Positions 27,079 through 36,296 of a stretch of 64,000 bases of DNA are shown piece by piece. The notes under the pieces are model-generated. The model did not search any database. It was not told where the DNA came from and saw nothing but the letters and a program-made list of their open reading frames with translations. Each line of letters begins with the position of its first letter. Positions within the stretch are counted from its first letter, which is position 1. The position numbers and the translations under genes were made by a program. Origin of the DNA: Parapedobacter sp035556095. GTDB taxonomy: Bacteria; Bacteroidota; Bacteroidia; Sphingobacteriales; Sphingobacteriaceae. The stretch is taken from NCBI RefSeq assembly GCF_035556095.1, contig NZ_DATMFT010000022.1:124001-188000 (forward strand), in the 5' to 3' direction.

Positions 27079-27465
27079 ATGGCAAATAGCAACGAAAAAA
27101 CACGTTATAGTGATGCGGAATTGCAAGAGTTCAAGGAAATCATCCTCGACAAACTCCGTGTTGCCAAAGAAGAGCTTTCGGCTTTGACCAAAACGTTGAA
27201 CAGCAGTAATGGCAATGGCACTGACGATACGGCAGGCACATTCAAAACATTGGAAGATGGTTCGGCAACGTTGGAGAAAGAACAGACGAACCAGTTAGCG
27301 GCACGCCAAAAGAAATTCATTGACAACTTGGAAGCTGCCTTGGTACGTATCGAAAACAAAACGTATGGCATTTGCCGCGAAACCGGCAAGCTGATCCAGA
27401 AGGAACGTCTTCGCGCCGTACCGCACACAACGCTGAGCATGGAAGCTAAATTGAAACAATATTAA
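27079..27465 (+). CDS. TraR/DksA family protein with incomplete zinc finger
   Basis: The 128-residue protein has the coiled-coil N-terminal half and a C-terminal YGICRETGKLIQKERLRAVPHTT, which matches the DksA/TraR zinc-finger region. Only one cysteine remains, where classical members have four, so metal binding is unlikely. Family members bind the RNA polymerase secondary channel; here that role is inferred. It lies 4 bases after ileS and 19 before lspA. Confidence 0.85.
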   Translation: MANSNEKTRYSDAELQEFKEIILDKLRVAKEELSALTKTLNSSNGNGTDDTAGTFKTLEDGSATLEKEQTNQLAARQKKFIDNLEAALVRIENKTYGICRETGKLIQKERLRAVPHTTLSMEAKLKQY

Positions 27466-27484
27466 ATAGCTTTCAGCTAATACG

Positions 27485-28135
27485 ATGAAAGGCTATACCA
27501 AACCCTTCATACTGATTGCCTCAGTGCTCTTGGTAGACCAGCTTTCCAAATTCTGGATCAAGTTGAACATGACGCTCGGCCAGGAATACAAGATTCTTGG
27601 CGACTGGTTCATCATCCACTTTACCGAAAACAACGGCATGGCATTCGGCTTGGAATTTGGTGGCGAGATGGGCAAACTGGCACTTTCGCTATTCCGTATT
27701 GCCGCGGTAATCGGCATCGCGTACGGCTTGCATTACATGGTCAAGAAAAAATACCACCGTGGTTTTATCCTCAATGTGGCGTTGATCTTTGCTGGCGCGA
27801 TGGGTAACATCATCGATTCGACCTTCTATGGTTTGATCTTCAGTGAAAGCACCTGGTTCGAAAAGGCAAGTCTGTTCCCTGCCGATGGCGGCTATTCTAG
27901 CCTGCTCCACGGCAAAGTGGTCGATATGCTGTATTTCCCCATCATCAAGGGGGATTTCCCGTCGTGGCTTCCCATTTGGGGTGGTGAGGACTTCCTGTTT
28001 TTCAGGCCGGTTTTTAATATCGCCGATTCGGCCATTACCGTCGGTGTAGCACTTATCCTGATCTATCAGAAACGCTATTTCAAGGAAGAGTTAGTAGAGC
28101 CCGAGAGCTACAACAGCGAAATCATTGAAGATTAA
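27485..28135 (+). CDS. lspA: lipoprotein signal peptidase (SPase II)
   Basis: The enzyme removes signal peptides from diacylglyceryl-modified prolipoproteins at the inner membrane. Four membrane helices are visible. The catalytic aspartates are D111 in GNIIDS and D181 in FNIADSAITVG, and the ENNGMAFGL motif (48-56) is intact. At 216 residues it is longer than the roughly 165 of the E. coli enzyme, because of an insertion between the two aspartates (about 117-172), as in other Bacteroidota. It is the last gene of the ileS operon. Confidence 0.94.
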   Translation: MKGYTKPFILIASVLLVDQLSKFWIKLNMTLGQEYKILGDWFIIHFTENNGMAFGLEFGGEMGKLALSLFRIAAVIGIAYGLHYMVKKKYHRGFILNVALIFAGAMGNIIDSTFYGLIFSESTWFEKASLFPADGGYSSLLHGKVVDMLYFPIIKGDFPSWLPIWGGEDFLFFRPVFNIADSAITVGVALILIYQKRYFKEELVEPESYNSEIIED

Positions 28136-28149
28136 ATACCCGGAAACAT

Positions 28150-28187
28150 CACATAAAAAAAGCGGCGAGAGCCGCTTTTTTTATGTG
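28150..28187. terminator. bidirectional terminator between lspA and gnd
   Basis: A perfect 17-bp stem (CACATAAAAAAAGCGGC with GCCGCTTTTTTTATGTG) closes a GAGA loop. A-run and T-run flanks make it work in both directions for these convergent genes. Confidence 0.92.
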
Positions 28188-28198
28188 ACCAGTTTTCA

Positions 28199-29653
28199 CT
28201 AGACATCGTATGTCGTAGAGGATGTTTCACCTCCCCTACCCGTCCAATTCGTATGGAAAAACTCGCCACGGGGTTTATCGAGTCGCTCATAAGTGTGAGC
28301 GCCAAAATAGTCACGTTGCGCCTGCAATAGATTTGCGGGCAGGCGTTCGCAACGGTACCCATCGTAATAAATCAACCCAGCGCTCAAGCAAGGTACTGGT
28401 ATGCCGTTCATGACAGCTGTGGCCACCACCTTCCGCCAGCCGCCTTGTGCAGCTTGTATTTTGTCTTTGAAAAAGTCGTCCAGAATCAGGTTCTGCAAAT
28501 TGGGGTTCTTGTCAAACGCTTCCTTGATTTTACCTAAAAATGCCGACCGGATAATACAGCCTTCACGCCACATCAAGGCAATGCTGCCATAATTAAGCTT
28601 CCAACCGTACTCTTTCGCAGCTACGGCCATCATCTGGTAGCCCTGCGCATAAGAGATTACCTTCGCCGCATACAACGCATCCCGCAGGTCATTGATAAAC
28701 GCCTGACGATCGCCATCAAATGACGGGATTGGTCCTTGCAGAACCTTTGACGCAGCTACACGCTCGTCCTTCAATGCCGATAGGCAACGGGCAAATACCG
28801 ACTCGGCGATCAGCGTAAGGGGTACGCCCAAATCGAGCGCTACGGTTCCTGTCCATTTACCCGTGCCCTTCTGCCCGGCGGTATCGAGGATTTTATCGAC
28901 CAACGGAACCCCATCCTCATCCTTGAATGCCAGGATATCTCGTGTAATCTCAATCAGATAGCTATCCAGCTCGCCTTCGTTCCAATCTTTAAACACTTCA
29001 TGCATCTCATCAGGAGTCATGCCGAGCACGTCTTTCATGATATGGTAGGTCTCGTTAATCAACTGCATATCGCCGTATTCGATGCCGTTGTGCACCATCT
29101 TAACGAAGTGGCCAGCACCGCCGTCGCCTACCCAATCACAGCACGGTGTACCATCGGCTACCTTAGCGGCTATCCCTTGGAAAATCGGCTGTATCGCCGG
29201 CCAGGCTGCTTTCGACCCACCTGGCATGATAGACGGTCCCAATAATGCGCCTTCCTCACCTCCAGACACACCGGTACCCACGTACAACAACCCTTTGCTT
29301 TCTACATATTTCACCCGGCGTTCGGTATCGGGGAAATGGGAGTTGCCCCCGTCAATAATGATGTCTCCCGGCTCCAGGTGCGGAATCAACAGCTCGATGA
29401 AGTCGTCTACTGGTTTGCCTGCTTTCACCATCAACATCACTTTACGTGGCCTTTTCAGCGAACCGATTAGGTCTTCAATAGAAGTTGCACCATAGATATT
29501 CTTACCTTTGGCTCTACCATTAACAAAGCGTTCCACCTTATCTACAGTACGGTTGTATGCCGATACGTGGAATCCTTTGCTCTCCATGTTGAGAATGAGG
29601 TTTTCGCCCATTACGGCAATGCCGATAACGCCTATATCCGATTTTTCTTGCAT
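28199..29653 (-). CDS. gnd: 6-phosphogluconate dehydrogenase, decarboxylating
   Basis: The enzyme oxidises 6-phosphogluconate to ribulose 5-phosphate, CO2 and a reduced cofactor in the pentose phosphate pathway. The 484-residue protein has the Rossmann motif GVIGIAVMGENL (8-19) followed by the NRT motif. The substrate signature is IIDGGNSHFPDTERR near residue 100. GVSGGEEGALLGPSIMPGG and KMVHNGIEYGDMQLI carry the catalytic residues. The NRT motif favours NADP. It stands alone and convergent with lspA. Confidence 0.96.
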   Translation of the reverse strand: MQEKSDIGVIGIAVMGENLILNMESKGFHVSAYNRTVDKVERFVNGRAKGKNIYGATSIEDLIGSLKRPRKVMLMVKAGKPVDDFIELLIPHLEPGDIIIDGGNSHFPDTERRVKYVESKGLLYVGTGVSGGEEGALLGPSIMPGGSKAAWPAIQPIFQGIAAKVADGTPCCDWVGDGGAGHFVKMVHNGIEYGDMQLINETYHIMKDVLGMTPDEMHEVFKDWNEGELDSYLIEITRDILAFKDEDGVPLVDKILDTAGQKGTGKWTGTVALDLGVPLTLIAESVFARCLSALKDERVAASKVLQGPIPSFDGDRQAFINDLRDALYAAKVISYAQGYQMMAVAAKEYGWKLNYGSIALMWREGCIIRSAFLGKIKEAFDKNPNLQNLILDDFFKDKIQAAQGGWRKVVATAVMNGIPVPCLSAGLIYYDGYRCERLPANLLQAQRDYFGAHTYERLDKPRGEFFHTNWTGRGGETSSTTYDV

Positions 29654-29768
29654 AGTTTTTCCTTTTTTGTCCCAAAGTTATACTTTCACCTGCAGGAAAA
29701 AAACAAAAAGGGAAAAATGTTGTTCATAACTTATAATAACAGCGAACGAAAAGCTCAACAGAAAGGAC

Positions 29769-30119
29769 ATGAAGATGAACACAAAAAACAGTATCGTAAC
29801 GTACGCATTGGTAGGACTTGCCGCCGGCACGGTGGCATGGTTATTATTGGGCACGAAAGAAGGTCGCAGACAGATGGATCGTGCAAGTGACGGTATACGG
29901 GAACTCAGCAAAACCATCCGGAAGACCACCAAGGAGGGTATTCGCAAAGCGTCGGAAATAGCCAATCGAGCTACCGACGAAATAGACAGCCTGCGCACCC
30001 AAGCGAAGAATAAAAGTCAATCCGCGATAAAAAAAGCGGACCGGATGGCAAAAACCGGAGTAAACGAAGCACGTAGCGCGATAAAGACCGCGAAGCGTAA
30101 GGCTGAAGAAGAAATATAG
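29769..30119 (+). CDS. YtxH-domain protein
   Basis: The 116-residue protein has one N-terminal membrane segment with the small-residue motif GLAAGTVAWLLLGTKEGRR, the YtxH/general-stress signature. A long, very basic and charged helix follows and is probably a coiled coil. Such proteins are membrane-anchored and often stress-induced, and no enzyme activity is known. The second ATG at 29775 is an alternative start. It is divergent from gnd and followed by ccmB. Confidence 0.75.
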   Translation: MKMNTKNSIVTYALVGLAAGTVAWLLLGTKEGRRQMDRASDGIRELSKTIRKTTKEGIRKASEIANRATDEIDSLRTQAKNKSQSAIKKADRMAKTGVNEARSAIKTAKRKAEEEI

Positions 30120-30151
30120 CCGCTTCGTAGCCGCGATTGCCCGCGAGGTTG

Positions 30152-30159
30152 TATCTTTG
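30152..30159 (+). promoter_or_regulatory. -7 box directly before ccmB
   Basis: TATCTTTG is a perfect -7 match and ends only five bases before the ccmB ATG, so any transcript from it would be nearly leaderless. Confidence 0.45.
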
Positions 30160-30164
30160 TGGCA

Positions 30165-30824
30165 ATGCAGACATTAAAGGCGGCGAGGTCACTTATACAG
30201 AAAGACATTGTGTTAGAATGGCGGTCCAAGTACGCCATCAATGGCATCGTCCTCTATGTGGTGTCTACGGTTTTTGTCTGTTATCAAGCGTTCAAATCCG
30301 TAGACCCCACTACTTGGAATGCGTTATTCTGGATTATCCTTTTATTTGCCTCAATCAACGCAATCAACAAAAGTTTTGTGCAGGAAAGCCACGGACGGCA
30401 ATTATATTATTATACAATTGCTAGCGCCCAGGCGGTTATTCTTTCCAAGATCATTTATAACATGCTTATTATGCTATTGCTTTCGTCAATAGCGTACCTT
30501 GTCTATTCCATCATCTTTCGCAATCCCCTGGGCGACCCGGTTCTCTACTTAGCAGTTGTTGCACTCGGTGCCATTGGTTTCGCAGCCGTATTTACCATGG
30601 TAGCGGCTATCAGCGCCAAGGCTGGCAATAACAGTACCCTCATGGCCATCCTCAGTTTCCCTATCATCATCCCCATGTTACTTGTACTAATCAAAGTTTC
30701 CAAAAACGCGATGGATGGGTTGGAACGCAGTGCCAGTTACGATGAGCTGATTGTGCTGGGGGCAATCAACATCATTACGATTGCCATTTCTTTGCTGTTA
30801 TTTCCTTACCTTTGGAGGGATTGA
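30165..30824 (+). CDS. ccmB: heme exporter membrane protein CcmB
   Basis: CcmB is the membrane subunit of the CcmABCD complex that releases heme to CcmE for cytochrome c maturation. The 219-residue protein has six membrane helices and the typical FASINAINKSFVQESHGRQLYYYT segment after the second helix. I chose the ATG at 30165 over the GTG at 30159. The ATPase subunit CcmA is not encoded nearby. ccmC and ccmD follow in order. Confidence 0.9.
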   Translation: MQTLKAARSLIQKDIVLEWRSKYAINGIVLYVVSTVFVCYQAFKSVDPTTWNALFWIILLFASINAINKSFVQESHGRQLYYYTIASAQAVILSKIIYNMLIMLLLSSIAYLVYSIIFRNPLGDPVLYLAVVALGAIGFAAVFTMVAAISAKAGNNSTLMAILSFPIIIPMLLVLIKVSKNAMDGLERSASYDELIVLGAINIITIAISLLLFPYLWRD

Positions 30825-30884
30825 TCCTTCAAATAAAGGAATAAGGATATCAAGAACAGATACTTTGCTCAAAATCACATTTCA

Positions 30885-31553
30885 ATGAAAAGATACTGGT
30901 GGAAAATACTTGCCATTTTATTAGTATTATACAGCATCATCATGGGACTGCTTGGGCATGTCCCCGCGTTGCCCATCGTCAATGAAACCATCCGCAACGT
31001 GTATTTCCATGTGCCCATGTGGTTCACCATGTTCACACTTTATATCATATCCGTAGTTTATAGCATCAAATATTTATCGTCCGCCAACCCACGACACGAT
31101 CTGGTAGCTGTTGAAAGCGTGAATGTAGGCATTGTCTTCTGCGTTTTCGGACTGCTTACCGGAATGCTATGGGCCAATTTCACATGGGGAACGTTTTGGA
31201 CCAATGACCCTCAACTCAATGGCGCTGCCATTGGCACATTGATGTACCTTGCCTACCTGGTGTTACGCAACGCACTAGAAGAAGAGCAAAAGCGGGCACG
31301 CATATCGGCCATATACAACATCTTCGCATTCCCGATTCTGATTGTATTTATGTATATCCTTCCCAAAACCACCGATTCGCTCCATCCCGGTGCGGGCGGA
31401 AATTCTGGGTTTGGCGAATTCGACCTCGATGGCTCGATGAAGGCCGTATTGTATCCGGGGGCCATTGGCTGGATACTTCTCGGTATTTGGTTGATGACAT
31501 TGCGGTATCGCATGCGTAAAATGGAATATCAAAACGTTACGGCAACACTGTAA
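30885..31553 (+). CDS. ccmC: cytochrome c maturation protein CcmC
   Basis: CcmC delivers heme to CcmE. The 222-residue protein has six membrane segments. The conserved histidine stretch FHVPMWF follows the first helix, and the tryptophan-rich heme site is present as TWGTFWTNDPQLNGAA, a variant of the WWDxRLT motif of proteobacterial CcmC. It sits between ccmB and ccmD on the same strand. Confidence 0.9.
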   Translation: MKRYWWKILAILLVLYSIIMGLLGHVPALPIVNETIRNVYFHVPMWFTMFTLYIISVVYSIKYLSSANPRHDLVAVESVNVGIVFCVFGLLTGMLWANFTWGTFWTNDPQLNGAAIGTLMYLAYLVLRNALEEEQKRARISAIYNIFAFPILIVFMYILPKTTDSLHPGAGGNSGFGEFDLDGSMKAVLYPGAIGWILLGIWLMTLRYRMRKMEYQNVTATL

Positions 31554-31621
31554 ATATTGGCATAGTATCAATCATAAACCGATTAAACGGAAAAAATCAA
31601 CAACGTTTATCACAAAACGAT

Positions 31622-31840
31622 ATGAAAAAGACAATTCTTTTTTTGCTATTAGTTATCAATGGGTTAATGTGTAGTTTTGCCCAATCAAGCACCGGGGTAG
31701 AGATGGCCACGGGTTTGCGCAGTTCGGGCAAGATTTATGTGGTGGTAGCTGTTTTGGCCGTGCTTTTCATTGGGCTGGCCATTTATCTATTTACCATCGA
31801 CAAAAAGCTTTCGCGATTGGAAAAACAACAGGAGCGGTAG
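31622..31840 (+). CDS. ccmD: CcmD family protein
   Basis: The 72-residue protein has a signal-like N-terminus (ending CSFAQ), one membrane segment (IYVVVAVLAVLFIGLAIYLF) and a short charged tail. It is the small CcmD-type subunit that stabilises the heme exporter with CcmC and CcmE. The assignment rests on size, topology and position after ccmC. Confidence 0.75.
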   Translation: MKKTILFLLLVINGLMCSFAQSSTGVEMATGLRSSGKIYVVVAVLAVLFIGLAIYLFTIDKKLSRLEKQQER

Positions 31841-31982
31841 TGATAAGGGCGTTAGCTTCCGAGCTGTGCGCGATATTACCCAGCAGTGCCAATCCATCAA
31901 GTAAGCGATGACGTGGATCACCGGAGCGCACGAGGGTAATGAATAAAATCACTAAAAAGTATCTATAAATTTAAACATTGTT

Positions 31983-33419
31983 ATGGCTAAGTCAATAGCA
32001 AAAAAAGTGCAAGAGCCCCATTTTTTTGATGATGTGTCTGCGTTCTTTGACCATGCGGCGCAATTCACCAAGCACCCCCAAGGGTTATTAGACCAAATCA
32101 AGGTGTGTAACAGCGTTTACCGATTCAGCTTCCCCTTCAGGCGGGGCGACAGCTTGGAGGTCATCAACGCTTGGCGCGTGGAGCACTCACAGCACATGTC
32201 GCCTACCAAGGGCGGCATCCGTTACAGCGATATGGTCAATGAAGATGAGGTGATGGCGCTTGCCGCATTGATGACCTTCAAATGCGCCATCGTTAATGTG
32301 CCATTCGGTGGCGCTAAGGGCGGTATAGCTATCAATCCAAAAAACTATTCCGTTGGCGAGTTGGAGAATATCACCCGGCGATACACGGTGGAGCTGATCA
32401 AGAAGAACTTTATCGGCCCGGCTATCGACGTACCCGCACCGGATTACGGCACGGGCGAACGAGAGATGAGCTGGATTGCCGACACCTATACGACAATGAA
32501 CCCCGGCCAACTGGATTCTTTCGCCTGTGTAACGGGTAAGCCAATATCGTTACACGGCATCGCTGGCCGGAAAGCCGCGACCGGACGTGGTGTAGCTATT
32601 GCTATTCGCGAATGCGCGGATGTAGCTGAAGACATGAAAGCAGTAGGCCTCGAGCCCGGTATCGGCGGCAAACGAGTCATTGTACAGGGGCTTGGAAATG
32701 TTGGTTATAATGCCGCGAAGGTTCTCCTTGAGTTCGGCGCCATTATCGTCGGCGTATGCGAATACGACGGGGCATTATACAATCCGGACGGGTTAGACCC
32801 CGATGCCATCCTCGAACACCGCAAAAATACCGGCTCCATACTCGGTTATAAGAAAGCCAAGAAATCGTTTAAAACACCAGCGGAGGGATTAGAACAACCC
32901 TGCGACATTCTCGTGCCTGCCGCGTTGGAGAATCAGCTGACGGAGGAAAATATCGGCCGCATCCAAGCCAAAATCATCGCCGAAGGTGCAAACGGCCCAA
33001 CAACCCCGGGCGCAGCTGCTGCTTTCGTCAAAAAGGGGGGCATCATCATCCCCGATATGTATTGCAATGCCGGTGGGGTAACCGTATCGTATTTCGAATG
33101 GTTGAAAAACTTGTCGCACGTATCTTTTGGCCGTATGGACAAGCGATATGAAGAAATGTCTAACCAAAACCTGATCAATACAGTCGAGGCGATGACTGGC
33201 AAGTCGCTTACCCAAGCCGAACGCATGACCATCGTCAAAGGGGCTGACGAGCTTGAACTCGTCAATTCCGGGTTGGAAGATACCATGATTCGGGCGTACC
33301 ATGAAATCCGGGAAATCCGGAATTCCAACAATGCTATCGATACCCTCCGGACCGCTGCGTTGGTAGGTTCAATTAATAAAATTGCCGTTTCCTATCAAAA
33401 TCTGGGAATCTGGCCATAA
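31983..33419 (+). CDS. Glu/Leu/Phe/Val-type dehydrogenase (likely glutamate)
   Basis: The enzyme reversibly deaminates an amino acid to a 2-oxo acid with NAD(P). The 478-residue protein has the substrate and catalytic segment KGGIRYSDMVNEDEVMALAALM ... NVPFGGAKGGI (catalytic Lys), the PAPDYGTGEREMSWIADTY motif and a Rossmann GLGNVG. Its length and the NAGG/SYFEW segment resemble glutamate dehydrogenases of the leucine-dehydrogenase-like branch. It stands alone with its own terminator. Confidence 0.9.
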   Translation: MAKSIAKKVQEPHFFDDVSAFFDHAAQFTKHPQGLLDQIKVCNSVYRFSFPFRRGDSLEVINAWRVEHSQHMSPTKGGIRYSDMVNEDEVMALAALMTFKCAIVNVPFGGAKGGIAINPKNYSVGELENITRRYTVELIKKNFIGPAIDVPAPDYGTGEREMSWIADTYTTMNPGQLDSFACVTGKPISLHGIAGRKAATGRGVAIAIRECADVAEDMKAVGLEPGIGGKRVIVQGLGNVGYNAAKVLLEFGAIIVGVCEYDGALYNPDGLDPDAILEHRKNTGSILGYKKAKKSFKTPAEGLEQPCDILVPAALENQLTEENIGRIQAKIIAEGANGPTTPGAAAAFVKKGGIIIPDMYCNAGGVTVSYFEWLKNLSHVSFGRMDKRYEEMSNQNLINTVEAMTGKSLTQAERMTIVKGADELELVNSGLEDTMIRAYHEIREIRNSNNAIDTLRTAALVGSINKIAVSYQNLGIWP

Positions 33420-33432
33420 TCAATTTTTGTAT

Positions 33433-33483
33433 TCCACCCATATATTCCTAGCCGGAATCTAGGGGTGGATGTTTACTTTTTTT
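33433..33483 (+). terminator. terminator of the glutamate dehydrogenase gene
   Basis: CCACC and GGTGG, with an inner CCTAG/CTAGG pair, form a hairpin 12 bases after the stop. A run of seven to eight T follows nine bases later. Confidence 0.65.
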
Positions 33484-33514
33484 AACATTTTATTAAACAA
33501 AATAATTTAGGTTT

Positions 33515-33546
33515 TTTGAAACAAAGCATCTATTTTTATGGTTTTG
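33515..33546 (+). promoter_or_regulatory. candidate promoter of the PAS sensor gene
   Basis: A TTTG (33515-33518) and a near-consensus -7 box TGGTTTTG (33539-33546) are 20 bases apart, 27 bases before the ATG. Confidence 0.35.
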
Positions 33547-33573
33547 TAAAAGACTAACGAAAACACGGAGCCT

Positions 33574-35874
33574 ATGTTCCGCGAACAGCATTACTCGGAT
33601 ATATTCCAAGCACTACCTACTCCGTGCGTGGTGGTTCTTCCTAATGCCCCTCATTTTACAGTTATCAACGTTAGCGACGCGTATTTAGAGATAACAAATA
33701 TCCGTCGGAAGGACATGATTGGCAACGGATTTTTTGAAGTTTTCCCAACCAATCCTTATCAAAACGATACCATTTGGCGGAATGTCTTCGACGAGGTTAT
33801 CCAATCGAAAAAAACCTGCAAAGTGCCACCGCAAAAATACGCTTTCCCCACAGCAGATGTGCCAGCACGGCTCGATATGATGTATCTTGAGGTGGTTAAC
33901 ACCCCGGTCTTTGACGATAAGGGCGAAATCAAGTTTATCATCCGTTCGATGACTGATGTTACCGCCACTGTGCACGACGAAAAATTCTTTGAAGAAACAC
34001 AACGTACCGCGCGCATTGGCAGCTGGGAGGTTAACATGGCCCATCAAACGGTCGTGTGGTCAGAAGGATTACGTGACATTTATGAGGTGGGGCCTGATTT
34101 TAATCCGGGTTTTCGGGTGCTCGAAGAATTTTATCCCGACGCTAATGCCCGACGTGCGTTCGAAGAGGCTTTTGTGAAAGCAATTGAAGACGGTAATGTC
34201 TTTCGTCTTACACTCCCTATGGTCACCGCAAAAGGTAATGACCGTTGGCTGTCGATTGTAGGTAAGTCGGACCTGGTAGGCGGAACATGCGTCCGCATTT
34301 ATGGCATTGCGCAAGATATCACCGACAGCAAACGCCTTACCTGTTTGGATGATCTGGAAAAAACAGTATTGGAGCTGATTGCTCAGCCAAACACTTCCCT
34401 TATGGCCGTTTTGTCAACCTATATCCTGGGCATCGAGGGTCTTTTCAACGGCATGTATTGCTCCATATTGGGCGTTCAGAACAATCGGTTGGTCAATTGG
34501 GTAGCCCCTTCTCTGCCTGAGGTCTATAACGCAATCATCAATGACATTCCTATTAGCGATAACCTGGGCTCTTGCGGTACAGCAGCCTATCGTAAGGAAC
34601 GTATTATTGTCAGCGACATTTCCACCGATCCCAAATGGGCGAATATCCGGGATTCGGCACTTGATCATGGGCTGAAAGCCTGCTGGTCACAGCCCATTAT
34701 GAATGCGCAGGGTGAGGTGACAGCCGTACTTGGCATCTATTACAAGCAGGTACGCTTTCCCAATCCGGATGAGCTTATTATCATCGACCGGATGAGTGCG
34801 TTACTTCGCATCATTATCGAGAACCGGCAAAATGCTGATCGAGCACGAGAAGCTGCAACCATGATGGCGCAGGGTCAGGAACTTGCCCGCTTCGGCAATT
34901 GGCAACTTGATCTGGAAACCAATCGGCACACCTGGTCGCCGGTATTATGCGATATCTACGGTGTCGACCCTACCGTATGCGTGCCCAGTTATACCAATTA
35001 CCTCGCCCTTGTACATCCAGATGATCGGGGGCGGGTGGAACAACTGGTTGGGCAAATCTTCGAAACCCACCAAGACACCGTATTTGAGGAGCGGATTATC
35101 CGTCCTGACGGCGAGGTACGCCATCTTCGATCTTGGACACGATTGGTAATGAACGAAGATCAGAAACCAGCGAAATTATTCGGTGCATGCTTGGATGTTA
35201 CGGAGAGCAAGCAAGCCGAACTGAAGTTGAAACAACTGCACACTCAACTGGAGAAGCACCTCAAAGAAGTAGAGCAATCCGAACAAAAGTATAGCGACCT
35301 TTTCCATCTCAGCCCACAGCCCATGTGGGTATATGACTTAGCGACCTATCGCTTCCTTGATGTCAATGCAGCAGCAATTACCCATTACCGATATACGCGT
35401 GAGGAGTTTTTATCGATGTCCCTTATGGACATTCGGCCACCGGAAGAAATACCCAAGCTGAAGGCTTCGGTTGAACAATCACGGCATTACGATAGGCTGT
35501 TTTTTAAAGGTACATTCAAGCACCGTAAGAAAAATGGAGAAATCATCCAAGTCGATATACAAAGTAATATCATCCAGTTCCACGGACGAAGAGCCGAGCT
35601 GGTTTTGGCAAATGATATCACCGAAAAACTGTATCACATCGAAGCCATCGAAGCGCAAAACAATAAACTGCAGGAAATAGCTTGGATGCAGTCGCATCTA
35701 GTCCGGGCCCCACTCGCTCGAATTATGGGATTAATCGATCTTATCCAGAACTGCCTTTCGCCGGGCATAGATCATGATCAGCTACTGCGCGCAATCCATG
35801 AGTCTGCTATCGAATTGGACGAAGTATTGGGAGACATCACTGAAAAAGCAGAGCAAATCAACCTCACTGATTAG
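33574..35874 (+). CDS. multi-PAS/GAF sensor without ATPase domain
   Basis: The 766-residue soluble protein has an N-terminal PAS domain (about 10-130), a second PAS (135-250), a GAF domain (265-420) and two more PAS domains (430-550 and 575-690). It ends in a DHp-like two-helix segment (695-766) with a histidine at about 708 in QSHLVRAPLARIMGLI. The HATPase_c domain expected next is absent: the protein stops at INLTD. It may therefore be phosphorylated by another kinase or act as a scaffold. A lone receiver gene starts 7 bases downstream. Confidence 0.85.
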   Translation: MFREQHYSDIFQALPTPCVVVLPNAPHFTVINVSDAYLEITNIRRKDMIGNGFFEVFPTNPYQNDTIWRNVFDEVIQSKKTCKVPPQKYAFPTADVPARLDMMYLEVVNTPVFDDKGEIKFIIRSMTDVTATVHDEKFFEETQRTARIGSWEVNMAHQTVVWSEGLRDIYEVGPDFNPGFRVLEEFYPDANARRAFEEAFVKAIEDGNVFRLTLPMVTAKGNDRWLSIVGKSDLVGGTCVRIYGIAQDITDSKRLTCLDDLEKTVLELIAQPNTSLMAVLSTYILGIEGLFNGMYCSILGVQNNRLVNWVAPSLPEVYNAIINDIPISDNLGSCGTAAYRKERIIVSDISTDPKWANIRDSALDHGLKACWSQPIMNAQGEVTAVLGIYYKQVRFPNPDELIIIDRMSALLRIIIENRQNADRAREAATMMAQGQELARFGNWQLDLETNRHTWSPVLCDIYGVDPTVCVPSYTNYLALVHPDDRGRVEQLVGQIFETHQDTVFEERIIRPDGEVRHLRSWTRLVMNEDQKPAKLFGACLDVTESKQAELKLKQLHTQLEKHLKEVEQSEQKYSDLFHLSPQPMWVYDLATYRFLDVNAAAITHYRYTREEFLSMSLMDIRPPEEIPKLKASVEQSRHYDRLFFKGTFKHRKKNGEIIQVDIQSNIIQFHGRRAELVLANDITEKLYHIEAIEAQNNKLQEIAWMQSHLVRAPLARIMGLIDLIQNCLSPGIDHDQLLRAIHESAIELDEVLGDITEKAEQINLTD

Positions 35875-35881
35875 TAAATTT

Positions 35882-36292
35882 ATGGAATTACGTGTGCTTG
35901 TCATAGACGACGATACAATCTTTAACTTGATGGCCGACGTCATTCTACGCGACCTCGGCATCACGACACAGCCACAGTGTTTCACCAGCGGGCAAGAAGC
36001 GCTAGCATATATCAGCCAGCATGACCATGCGGATATAACCTATCTCCTCTTCCTCGACATCAACATGCCAATAATGACCGGATGGGAAGTATTGGATTGC
36101 CTACAATCAATGCCACATCACCACCGTATACACGTCGTTATTGTTACCTCATCCATCAATCGAGCCGACCAAAAGGCCGCCCGAGCATCTAAATTTGTGA
36201 TAGATTACATGATAAAGCCATTAAAACGGGATATACTTGCAACCCTTAAGAGCCACAAAAAAATCGCACCTTTTTTTCTCGCTAATAACTGA
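35882..36292 (+). CDS. single-domain response regulator
   Basis: The 136-residue protein is only a receiver domain. The acidic cluster is at 9-11, the phospho-acceptor D59 in LFLDINMPIMTG, the switch residue is in VIVTSS, and Lys 112 is in MIKPLKRD. There is no output domain. I chose the ATG at 35882 because the frame upstream overlaps the sensor gene. It is surely paired with the PAS sensor. The stop is only four bases from the convergent FAD/Fe-S dehydrogenase stop. Confidence 0.9.
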   Translation: MELRVLVIDDDTIFNLMADVILRDLGITTQPQCFTSGQEALAYISQHDHADITYLLFLDINMPIMTGWEVLDCLQSMPHHHRIHVVIVTSSINRADQKAARASKFVIDYMIKPLKRDILATLKSHKKIAPFFLANN

Positions 36293-36296
36293 TGGA

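Noticed and set aside
31791..31952. Minus-strand open frame with a protein-like sequence (RHRLLDGLALLGNIAH)
   Set aside because: It overlaps the end of ccmD, starts only at a GTG and has no ribosome site or neighbour support; probably chance.
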